From Gammaproteobacteria bacterium (GTDB taxonomy: Bacteria > Pseudomonadota > Gammaproteobacteria > SZUA-229): 7,466 nt of DNA. The translations under genes were made by a program, and so were the position numbers. The notes under the pieces were generated by a model, which was given only the letters and a program-made list of their open reading frames with translations, searched no databases and had not been told where the DNA came from. Shown piece after piece: positions 1 to 6,835 of the stretch; position 1 is the first letter of the stretch; every line of letters begins with the position of its first letter. Location: assembly GCA_026197015.1 (NCBI GenBank), contig JAPHRB010000155.1, positions 1 through 7,466 on the forward strand. The letters run 5' to 3'.

Positions 1-688
1 AACCAATTATTTTATAATTTTCTTTAGTATCTTCATCAATATCAAAGTCAAGCATACTCTCAGAGCGAATTGACCGTGTCACTATAGAAGAGGCGACCTG
101 AAATAGTGACGAGTTATCATCAGCAGTTTGAATAAGTACGGGTTTACTAGAATCAATATTGAGCCGTAATCGTTCTATTATCGTAGAACTTAATTCAGGT
201 ATTTTAATATCGCCCAAATTATTAGCTGAATACTGGGCGATAACTGAGTTTCTCTCTGCCTCATAATATCTTAAATATGATACCTCGGGAAAACGACTAA
301 CCTGTTCTTCTATAGACTGAAATAAAAACTCATCATTTGCTGCATATAACGGCGTACCTAATTCATCGAGCTTAGCAACCCAGTCTGTAGCCTGTTGAGA
401 AAAATTATCTTCGATAACTTTATTCGTGCCCCACCACAAACCAGCCACACCCAAAATATAAACTACGACACTCCAGACTAATAACAGCCAGATAATACGA
501 TTGACTAAACTCGTATTTTTGCGGCGTGAAAATAAAGGAGAACGACGAAATACACTTTTTACTAACGGCGTATGGCTATGCTCTATATCATCATCCCGAA
601 GTCCTGATTTCAGACTACTTCTTAATGACTGTGCATTTTGCCACCCTCGTTCGAGCGTGGTTTGATTATATTCGGCTCTACTTTCCAT
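1..688 (-). CDS. Membrane-anchored probable sensor protein, N-terminal 229 codons (C-terminus off window)
   Basis: An uninterrupted reading frame runs from ATG at 688-686 to the window edge. Residues 1-64 are hydrophilic, rich in Ser/Arg/Lys and end in a basic patch (RRSPLFSRRKN), so they are probably cytoplasmic. Residues 65-87 (from IIWLLLVW to LWW) form one strong hydrophobic segment. From about residue 88 the chain is soluble-looking, with features common in periplasmic sensor domains of single-spanning signal transducers (FPEVSYLRYYEAE near residues 134-146, then a FQVASSIV strand). This layout fits histidine kinases, diguanylate cyclases or nucleotide cyclases, but no output domain is visible and I cannot name the family. 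The start overlaps the 3' end of the lipoprotein gene by 11 bp and has no clear Shine-Dalgarno sequence, which suggests translational coupling. That the frame is a real gene is fairly sure; its role as a sensor is inference. Confidence 0.65.
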   Translation of the reverse strand, partial: MESRAEYNQTTLERGWQNAQSLRSSLKSGLRDDDIEHSHTPLVKSVFRRSPLFSRRKNTSLVNRIIWLLLVWSVVVYILGVAGLWWGTNKVIEDNFSQQATDWVAKLDELGTPLYAANDEFLFQSIEEQVSRFPEVSYLRYYEAERNSVIAQYSANNLGDIKIPELSSTIIERLRLNIDSSKPVLIQTADDNSSLFQVASSIVTRSIRSESMLDFDIDEDTKENYKIIG

Positions 689-1667
689 TAATGTATGTCC
701 GATACTCTTGAGGTATAGGCAGATTAAGTTGCTTCGCAATATTCTGATTTATTCCCATAGTGTGACTCATTATGGGTAAAACGTTATCACCCGGGATTGC
801 GTGTTTACCTGCAGACTCTGCTAATCGCTTTAACACACCCTTTGAGACTGCTTCCAAATCTGGCGTTACATAGAAGAAACCACCAAATGACAATAAATTA
901 GGGCTAAATACCACTATTTGTCTACCACGCCTTGATGCATAGGCCATTACTTCTTTAAGTGATTTTCCACTTAGTATACGGTTATCCGGCAAGATCCACT
1001 GCCCGCCTACATCAGACTTGAGTTTCTTACTTTTATAGACAAACCCTTTATCTGAATTAACTCGCCCCACAATCAACTCAATACCCTGTAATCTGGCGGC
1101 TTTTTTTGCTCGTTTCAAATACGGATCAAGGTTATTACCGGCTACAACAGCAACTTTTTTTAGTGTGGGTGATAGTTTCTTCCAGTCTTTAAACAGCTTT
1201 TCTGGCGACGGCAAAGAGCTCACGCCTTTAATGTTTTTAGCTAATGTTTTGTCATGATGAAGAATCTGCGTATATATTATCTGTTTATCCTTAAAACTTT
1301 TAACTGCATCAAGCGCCTTAGAACCCACAGCAACAACTTGAGTCGTACTGGAGTTTTGTATATCCCTGATTACAGCTTGATCCTGAGCAGGCAAGCCCGA
1401 TAATGTAATTTGCACCGCATGTTCACCCAGCTCTTTTGTTATATATTTGCCTATCTGCTGAAATGCACTGGCGGAACTACTTAATAAAACCAGCACTTCT
1501 TGCTGTTCAGGCTCAAGCGGAACAGGTTTCACTTTATCCACTACAACTGGCGTGATTACCGGCGGCGCTTTTATTACTACAGGTTTATCCTTAACTGAGG
1601 GAGCACACGCGGATAACAGGCCAAGCATGGAGAATAAAATGCCAAAATGGAAAACTTTCTTTTTCAT
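678..1667 (-). CDS. ABC-type substrate-binding lipoprotein (ABC_sub_bind family, orphan)
   Basis: A 329-residue protein. Its lipoprotein signal peptide starts MKKK, has a hydrophobic core at about 5-17 and a lipobox LSAC with Cys21. Ala at position +2 lacks the Asp retention signal, so outer-membrane sorting is expected. A Pro/Val/Lys-rich linker (about 22-55) precedes a periplasmic-binding fold. The features resemble the PF04392-type family: VVAVGSKALDAV ending the first half of lobe 1, GVSSLPSPEKLF in mid-protein, VAVVAGNN opening lobe 2, the ILPDNRIL strand, VTPDLEAVSKGV, and the family-typical ending INQNIAKQLNLPIP. The Pfam family assignment is from recall of the pattern. No permease or ATPase gene adjoins it. 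Its partner is a membrane protein whose start overlaps its stop, so it may present a ligand to a sensor rather than to a transporter. The ligand is unknown. The ATG at 1667 is supported by the signal peptide, but there is no recognisable Shine-Dalgarno sequence before it. Confidence 0.87.
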   Translation of the reverse strand: MKKKVFHFGILFSMLGLLSACAPSVKDKPVVIKAPPVITPVVVDKVKPVPLEPEQQEVLVLLSSSASAFQQIGKYITKELGEHAVQITLSGLPAQDQAVIRDIQNSSTTQVVAVGSKALDAVKSFKDKQIIYTQILHHDKTLAKNIKGVSSLPSPEKLFKDWKKLSPTLKKVAVVAGNNLDPYLKRAKKAARLQGIELIVGRVNSDKGFVYKSKKLKSDVGGQWILPDNRILSGKSLKEVMAYASRRGRQIVVFSPNLLSFGGFFYVTPDLEAVSKGVLKRLAESAGKHAIPGDNVLPIMSHTMGINQNIAKQLNLPIPQEYRTYINGK

Positions 1668-1846
1668 GATTATTTTGTCGTGAATTATGTTTTATGTTTA
1701 GAGACGTTATTGCTCTCTTATTAATTTATTAAAACACGCCTGGTTGAGCTCCTGCCCCCAAAGAATCATCCTTAATGTCCTGAACCCTCACTAGCTTGAT
1801 ATGCTAAGGGGTAGTTAATTCAGAATTCCCTACATTGCTTTGCGCA
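1668..1846 (-). other. Probable 5' untranslated leader of the lipoprotein-sensor unit
   Basis: If transcription starts about 7 nt past the -10 box at 1853-1858, the lipoprotein mRNA carries roughly 180 untranslated nucleotides. The leader has no convincing ORF. It has a G-rich patch (minus strand, about 1750-1763) and one modest hairpin at 1785-1810, where CCCTTAGC pairs with GCTA and AGGG around an ATATCAA loop with a 3-nt bulge. A weaker AGAGA/TCTCT stem lies at 1700-1718. Neither is followed by a U-tract on the minus strand, so they are not intrinsic terminators. I recognise no known riboswitch class. The last 50 nt before the start codon are AT-rich and little structured. The leader depends on the promoter call and is therefore tentative. 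Confidence 0.3.
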
Positions 1847-1849
1847 AAG
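1838..1849. promoter_or_regulatory. Perfect 12-bp palindrome over the predicted transcription start (candidate operator)
   Basis: CTTTGCGCAAAG is identical to its own reverse complement over all 12 bases. It begins 4 bp downstream of the predicted -10 hexamer, so it covers the expected start point, a typical place for a repressor site. The symmetry does not extend further outward. It has no loop and is too short and too poor in flanking T residues to be a terminator. No adjacent regulator gene is present to pair with it, and a single short palindrome can arise by chance. Confidence 0.35.
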
Positions 1850-1852
1850 TTT

Positions 1853-1880
1853 ATTATAGATATGTAACACTTAAACCCAA
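1853..1880 (-). promoter_or_regulatory. Candidate sigma-70 promoter for the lipoprotein-sensor pair
   Basis: On the minus strand a consensus -10 hexamer TATAAT lies at 1858-1853. A weak -35 candidate TTGGGT lies at 1880-1875 (3 of 6 consensus bases, including the leading TTG), with a 16-bp spacer. It sits in the 266-bp gap after the amidase gene and points towards the lipoprotein gene, where a new transcription unit would be expected. The weak -35 suggests low basal strength or help from an activator. The predicted start falls within the palindrome at 1838-1849. Confidence 0.5.
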
Positions 1881-1933
1881 ACATTTCACACTTCAGCAAA
1901 ATATCTGGGAGAATATTCCTGATAATTTATAAA

Positions 1934-2758
1934 TTAGCTAATCTTGCAATTCAATTTTCGATGATTCAATACCTGAAACTTACTACGAGTCGTTTCTAGT
2001 ACACTACGATCAAACTCAGTAATGACAACGCCCGGCCCTGTGCCGACACTGCCCAGAATATTCCCCCAGGGATTAACAATCATGCTATGTCCATAAGTTT
2101 GACGGTTGTTAACATGATAACCACCTTGAGCAGAAGCAATAACATAACACTGATTTTCAATTGCCCTGGCCCTGATTAACGGCTCCCAGTGAGATTGCCC
2201 CGTAAAAGCCGTAAAAGCCGATGGTATTGCACAAATTTCCATACCCTGATCAACCATCGTGCGATATAACTCTGGAAATCTGAGGTCATAACACACACTC
2301 AAACCCAGCTTACCAAGGGGCGTATCAACAACTACTGCCTTATCGCCCGCAACGGTTGTTGCCGACTCATTATAGGTTTCGTTATTAGCTTCTATCAATA
2401 CATCAAACATATGAATTTTGTCATATCGAGCCACCTGCTCACCCAGGTTGTTATAAAGTAGACTGCTGGAATAGGCTTTGCCTGCTTCATCGCTCGTTAT
2501 GGGGATTGTTCCACCAACAATCCAGGTATTGTGTTTTTTAGCCTGCACACTAAGAAAAGTCTGCACCCGGCCATCGCCAATATCTTCTGCATTTGAAACA
2601 CGCTCATTATCACTCATCGGCATAAGTGAGAAATTTTCAGGCAGCACTATAAGCTCAGCACCCTGAGAGGCTGCCTGATCAATTAATTTAACCGCCTCAT
2701 CTAAATTAGCCTGAATATTAGGTCCTGAGGACATTTGAATTGCTGCAAGCTTACTCAT
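1934..2758 (-). CDS. Carbon-nitrogen hydrolase (nitrilase superfamily), Nit1/deaminated-glutathione amidase-like
   Basis: A 274-residue cytoplasmic enzyme of normal length for the Nit branch of the nitrilase superfamily. The full catalytic triad is visible: Glu41 in LPENF, Lys114 in YDKIHMFDV and nucleophile Cys156 in GLSVCYDLRFPELYR. Further branch signatures are AIQMSSG at the N-terminus, VGGTIPI near 81-87, the SHWEPLIRARAIEN segment around 188-201, the SMIVNPWG strand and a C-terminal VLNHRKL. Nit1-type enzymes hydrolyse the amide of deaminated glutathione, a metabolite-repair reaction. That specificity is inferred from the branch and genomic place and could instead be another omega-amidase-like activity. 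The ATG lies 3 bp after the stop of the small secreted-protein gene, with a purine-rich GGAAAAG a few bases upstream inside that gene, so it is translated as part of the rng-yhdP operon. In Pseudomonas-type genomes the same enzyme follows yhdP and precedes tldD. Confidence 0.93.
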   Translation of the reverse strand: MSKLAAIQMSSGPNIQANLDEAVKLIDQAASQGAELIVLPENFSLMPMSDNERVSNAEDIGDGRVQTFLSVQAKKHNTWIVGGTIPITSDEAGKAYSSSLLYNNLGEQVARYDKIHMFDVLIEANNETYNESATTVAGDKAVVVDTPLGKLGLSVCYDLRFPELYRTMVDQGMEICAIPSAFTAFTGQSHWEPLIRARAIENQCYVIASAQGGYHVNNRQTYGHSMIVNPWGNILGSVGTGPGVVITEFDRSVLETTRSKFQVLNHRKLNCKIS

Positions 2759-2761
2759 CTT

Positions 2762-3130
2762 TTACTTTTCCGCCTTAATTATAACTATATTAATAATATC
2801 TTCCGCATGACTGCCGGGAATAAGCTGAATAATATTCGAAGGCACACCCAACGAAACAAACCAGTCTTTTAACTCTTCTACCCAGAGTTCACCCTCTTCG
2901 CCACCGGGATAACGTAGCTCAATTTTTCTGGATGGATCATCCATCCACACCTGCATGACCTTCGAAAGCTCGGGAACCGTTAATAATGCCTCACCATGCC
3001 GTGGTATATCCCATGTCTCTGCACGCAACTGTATATTAACACCTTGTGCATACACCTTAGTTGATATTAACAGGCTCATTATCAAACAACCAAAAAGAAT
3101 CTTAAAAATCACTATCTTCATCCTGCTCAT
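2762..3130 (-). CDS. Small secreted protein of unknown function between yhdP and the amidase gene
   Basis: A 122-residue protein I do not recognise by name. A cleavable signal peptide is clear: basic start, hydrophobic core about residues 11-24, and a VYA|QG site after Ala28, leaving a mature protein of about 94 residues. Cys15 in LFGC lies too early in the hydrophobic core, with a poor -2 residue, to be a good lipobox. The mature part reads as strand (RKIELRY), a YPGG turn at 74-77, an amphipathic helix (about 81-94, with two Trp), a conserved-looking LGVP turn, a strand (IIQLIPG) and a final strand (INIVII). That order resembles a minimal half of the OmpA/Pal C-terminal fold, but the peptidoglycan-binding motif is not evident, so this is only a structural guess. 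ATG at 3130 overlaps yhdP by 29 bp; ATG at 3121 (MKIVIFK) gives a 20-bp overlap and a more typical signal peptide start. Tight packing and signal peptide both argue that it is real. Confidence 0.78.
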   Translation of the reverse strand: MSRMKIVIFKILFGCLIMSLLISTKVYAQGVNIQLRAETWDIPRHGEALLTVPELSKVMQVWMDDPSRKIELRYPGGEEGELWVEELKDWFVSLGVPSNIIQLIPGSHAEDIINIVIIKAEK

Positions 3131-6100
3131 CTACTATTACGGGTACCGATATTAGCTCAACTACGGGGGAGTCAATACTACCCTTCATAGAATATTGATA
3201 CTCAGACAACCTGTCAGTATTAAAGATTTTCTGAAACAAATAAACCAGGCCACCAACAGCAGGTCCCGCTACAACAGTGGTACCCAAAGTAACAGTGGCT
3301 CCAACATGTGGTTTAACAGTAATAGTCTGATCAATGAAGTTATTAGCAATACTTAAACGGCCCTTCATAAAAATATCTGCAACCTTACTTTCAATTTCAA
3401 AATCATCTGAGTAAATATTTTCATCTGAAAACGAGACACTTCCACTAACCTTATCAAAATTAAAACCTTCCTTCATCTGACTACCAAAATCCAGTGACAG
3501 TAAGGTTTCAAAATTAAACAAACCCAATAATCGCCCCGCACCTGCATCGAGATCTTTTAAGGTTCCATCTCTTAGTCTCAACTGGCCATCTCCATTTAGT
3601 ATTTTCCAGTCAAATTCATAAGGTGCCGCCTTCCACTGCCAACGTAAATTTATATTTCCAGAAGTAGAAAACAAGCTGTCCGATATTTCAAAATCCTTAA
3701 ACGCCTTACCCAGATCAGCAACTTCAATATTTACATCCAGCTTTGTGGTGCTTTCATTGTTTTTACCTGTGAACCAGCTACCTTTCCCCGACACAGTATT
3801 ATTTTCACTGTTTAATTTGTATTCTTTTATCACTGCTCCCAATTTGGTTTTTTGCGTATTTAAATTACTATCTGTAAATACAGACTTTTTCCATATTAAT
3901 TTATCTGTATGCAAATTAAATGAAGGAAGGTCGCGTGGCGATATAAAATTTGATTTCTTTTGAACTAAACCACCAGTTGCAGTTGAATTAGCATCTATAA
4001 ATTCAGTTTCTTCGGATATTAAAAATTTATTTAAATCCAGGTATTCAAGTTTAATGTCAATTGGAAGATCAACATCAACCTGCGTATGCATTTCAAGCAC
4101 CCCTTTTACGCTCTTTGTATTAGCATTAACTATCACTTTATCTTTCAGATCATTAATTTCAATATCATCACCATTATTTAAATTAATATTAAAATACCTG
4201 GCCCCGTCAGATTTCACATTTATATTGATTTCAACAGGTTTCTTTTTTTCAGTTAACTTGGCTAATGGCCCTGGCAAGCTTGTAGTCACACCATGCAAAT
4301 CCGAATTAAGTTTTGCGGTAACTGATGTACCATTATCAATTATATTATTTATACCGATTACTATATCCCAATTCGAACTTCCATCAACACGATGCTGAAT
4401 ATCGGGTATAGGCCCCAACAAGGTAGACGCTAGAACATTTCCACTTACATCTATTTGGTACGATCTTTCAGATAGCTTTTTCTGAGTTTTTATATTTATA
4501 TCTAAAACCTGATCAGGCAAACTATCCACAAACTTTGCTTTTAAACCAGTAGACTCAACCGTATCACCTGCAAATCGAACTAAACCATTAATATTTTTTA
4601 GCTCATAATTTTCCCTGCTAAACTTAAGCCCACCATCTTTGATTAATAACTTACCACCAACTTCAGTGTGATAATTCCCATATAACGGCAAAAACAATTC
4701 CAGCTCAAGATCACCCACTCCATCAAACTGTAAGTTATCCAGATAATCACTCACATCATCACGCAAGCCACTTTCACCCACAAACCGCTTCAAATCTTTT
4801 AACTGGGTATTAACCTTACCTTTCACATCTAAAGTTGGAGAAATAAAGTTATCTATATATACAACCGTTTTCTCTATTTTAGAATCAAACAACTCAGCTT
4901 TACTCGATTTCAAGAGCATACTGTCATTTTCAAACCTCAGATTAGCAGAAATATTATTTACATCGGGCCAGTTATCTAAATAATTCAGGCCAACCCCTGT
5001 CACATCAAAATCTGCTAATGAAATACCTTCATTCTTCCTAAAAGGGGCATCGCCCAAATAACCATAAAACTGATATCCACCCCTGGTAATTAAACCAGCG
5101 TACAATGCGTTATCCAGCCATTTAACTACTTTGGGGCCCATTACACCCGCAGGCAAATACAAACTTACCGCTTTAACATCACCTTTCTGGAAATTAGCCG
5201 TTAAATCAAGAAAAGGTTTGCCATTATCTGGCATATTAAAATCCAGCCGAACTTCTGTTTCTATATGTGGTGTATCTACAACCAGTGATTGACTCGATAA
5301 CTCCCACAGATTATTTTGATGAGATAACTCTAGCGCACCCTGCAACAGGTTTAACTTAATAGAGTTTCTGAATAATTTTCTAAACTTTATTTCTGAATCT
5401 TTCGAGTTTAACAACAACCATGTTTTATTATCAAGGTATGCAATAGACCCCTTCAGGTTTACTATTGCCGCAGGATCAATGTCAGGCAATAAAAACCCCA
5501 GCTGACTGAATTCAGCATTAACTTTAATATCCTGAGGTTTATCAACTGGTAAACTCACGTCAAGATTTTTTAATGCACCTGATGGTTTATACTTTTCAAG
5601 TAATTGCAGCCAGGATATATCTACATCAATTACACTATTTAACATACCGGCGAGATATACAAACCCCTCTACCCGTAAAAAATCAGCTTGAAGTTTAATT
5701 TCATTCTGAGCACTTCGCATTTCGAGAGTTGCGGCGGCAGGTTTTAACCACTCAAAACCTTCACGCTCAACAAACAGGTCTCTAACGTCGAGCTTCCACC
5801 CACTATCTGTCTTACTCCAGCGAAACAAAGCATCAAGGTGATCTATACTCCATGTATTAACTGAGTTACCAAGATAATGTACCGCAAGATTTGTAAAGCT
5901 AAGCTGACTATTAACCTCGACAATCTCCTGCTTACTCCACTCTAACCAGACCTTACCGTTAACCTTTGCATTCGCTGTGACCTTCAGCTCATTCCAGTAA
6001 TCATCTAACCAGGACTCAGCATTAAAACTTGCAATCGCAAGATACAATTTACCGTCAAGGTTTTTATAATCAAATAAATCGCCCTGCAAATCAATTATAA

Positions 6101-6812
6101 AGTGAGCATTGTTTCCATAACCTTTAGGTAAATCTGCTTTAACCTCAAACACATGCGAATCACCACTGTTAATTAAATGAAGATTCACATTGGATAACGT
6201 TTTATTATGGCTTTGATGTCTTTCATCATAAAAACTAAACTGGCTATTTAATATTTTAAAGTCGAGGTTATTAAAATTATGCTTAACGGCTTCACTTACT
6301 TCAAATCTTCTCTGCACATCATCTTCTGTTGAAGCTTTAAGCGTTTCGTCAATATTTTCATCAATAATGTAATTTTGAATAAGAAGTTGAGATTTTTTGT
6401 TAATGCCCAGCTGTACATTCAATCCGATCAAAGTTATTTCGCCTATTATAGGCGTCATACTTTTTATGCTTTCGGCCCAGTCTAAACTCAGGTCAATTTC
6501 TTCAAGGTGTAATAAATGATGCTTACCATCTTTATCGGATACGTTAACATCTATTAAATTAAGGCGGGGGACTAACCAGTATATCTCTGCATCCAGAAAA
6601 CCCACTTCCAGCTTTAAGCCCATTTGTTCGGACACGGCTTTTTGTATAGACATTGAATAATCTGGTATTGATTTTATTGCAACACGTATAAGAGTGAAAC
6701 TTATAGCAAGAATAATTACCATTAGAGCAACAACGCCCAAAATCCAGTTTTTTAATTTTCTTAAATTAAAAGCCTTCTTTTTTCTTGTTTTTTTTGAAAA
6801 ATGATCAGACAT
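3102..6812 (-). CDS. yhdP: YhdP family AsmA-like inner-membrane protein (phospholipid transport to outer membrane)
   Basis: A 1236-residue protein, close to the E. coli YhdP length of about 1266. A basic N-terminus (KKTRKKK) is followed by one membrane anchor at about 23-45, and the remainder is expected in the periplasm as a long beta-rich groove. The family's central DUF3971-type block is recognisable from about 552: YLPAGVMGPKVVKWLDNAL, then ITRGGYQFYGYLGDAPFRKNE and a WPDV near 640. The C-terminal hallmark follows: RDGTLKDLDAGAGRLLGLFN near 1080-1100, LSLDF, KEGFNFDKVSGSVSF, and the glycine/valine-rich VGATVTLGTTVVAGPAVGGL with the closing YQYSMKGSIDSP. In E. coli YhdP, with TamB and YdbH, supports phospholipid movement to the outer membrane. 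The protein contains no cysteine at all and ends in an acidic tail (DEQDEDSDF). It starts 23 bp after rng; the ribosome-binding site is weak (GAG about 9 nt upstream). Its 3' end overlaps the next gene. Confidence 0.96.
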   Translation of the reverse strand: MSDHFSKKTRKKKAFNLRKLKNWILGVVALMVIILAISFTLIRVAIKSIPDYSMSIQKAVSEQMGLKLEVGFLDAEIYWLVPRLNLIDVNVSDKDGKHHLLHLEEIDLSLDWAESIKSMTPIIGEITLIGLNVQLGINKKSQLLIQNYIIDENIDETLKASTEDDVQRRFEVSEAVKHNFNNLDFKILNSQFSFYDERHQSHNKTLSNVNLHLINSGDSHVFEVKADLPKGYGNNAHFIIDLQGDLFDYKNLDGKLYLAIASFNAESWLDDYWNELKVTANAKVNGKVWLEWSKQEIVEVNSQLSFTNLAVHYLGNSVNTWSIDHLDALFRWSKTDSGWKLDVRDLFVEREGFEWLKPAAATLEMRSAQNEIKLQADFLRVEGFVYLAGMLNSVIDVDISWLQLLEKYKPSGALKNLDVSLPVDKPQDIKVNAEFSQLGFLLPDIDPAAIVNLKGSIAYLDNKTWLLLNSKDSEIKFRKLFRNSIKLNLLQGALELSHQNNLWELSSQSLVVDTPHIETEVRLDFNMPDNGKPFLDLTANFQKGDVKAVSLYLPAGVMGPKVVKWLDNALYAGLITRGGYQFYGYLGDAPFRKNEGISLADFDVTGVGLNYLDNWPDVNNISANLRFENDSMLLKSSKAELFDSKIEKTVVYIDNFISPTLDVKGKVNTQLKDLKRFVGESGLRDDVSDYLDNLQFDGVGDLELELFLPLYGNYHTEVGGKLLIKDGGLKFSRENYELKNINGLVRFAGDTVESTGLKAKFVDSLPDQVLDINIKTQKKLSERSYQIDVSGNVLASTLLGPIPDIQHRVDGSSNWDIVIGINNIIDNGTSVTAKLNSDLHGVTTSLPGPLAKLTEKKKPVEININVKSDGARYFNINLNNGDDIEINDLKDKVIVNANTKSVKGVLEMHTQVDVDLPIDIKLEYLDLNKFLISEETEFIDANSTATGGLVQKKSNFISPRDLPSFNLHTDKLIWKKSVFTDSNLNTQKTKLGAVIKEYKLNSENNTVSGKGSWFTGKNNESTTKLDVNIEVADLGKAFKDFEISDSLFSTSGNINLRWQWKAAPYEFDWKILNGDGQLRLRDGTLKDLDAGAGRLLGLFNFETLLSLDFGSQMKEGFNFDKVSGSVSFSDENIYSDDFEIESKVADIFMKGRLSIANNFIDQTITVKPHVGATVTLGTTVVAGPAVGGLVYLFQKIFNTDRLSEYQYSMKGSIDSPVVELISVPVIVDEQDEDSDF

Positions 6813-6835
6813 TTATTAACTCAAATAAACACTTA

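Noticed and set aside
526..711. Plus-strand open frame of 61 codons across the start of the sensor gene
   Set aside because: It lies antisense to the sensor and lipoprotein frames, which have better protein features. No ribosome-binding site or family resemblance supports it.
1700..1718. AGAGA/TCTCT inverted repeat as a possible plus-strand terminator
   Set aside because: The stem is only 5 bp with a 9-nt loop, it is followed by mixed A/T rather than a T-run, and no plus-strand gene reads into it.
1838..1849. 12-bp palindrome as the intrinsic terminator of the rng-yhdP-amidase operon
   Set aside because: It has no loop, lies about 85 bp past the amidase stop and is not followed by a T-run on the minus strand (AATGTAGG follows).
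2202..2219. Tandem 9-bp repeat GTAAAAGCC x2 in the amidase gene
   Set aside because: It encodes AFTAFTG, at a place where Nit-family proteins normally have a similar SAFTxxTG stretch of the same length. It is therefore coincidental codon repetition, not an insertion.
2478..2666. Plus-strand open frame of 62 codons inside the amidase gene
   Set aside because: It is antisense to the conserved nitrilase N-terminal half that carries Glu41, with no independent coding evidence.
4054..4398. Plus-strand open frame of 114 codons inside yhdP
   Set aside because: It is antisense to a clearly conserved yhdP region, has low-complexity Ser/Leu/Phe/Ile composition and no recognisable motif, so it is a shadow frame.
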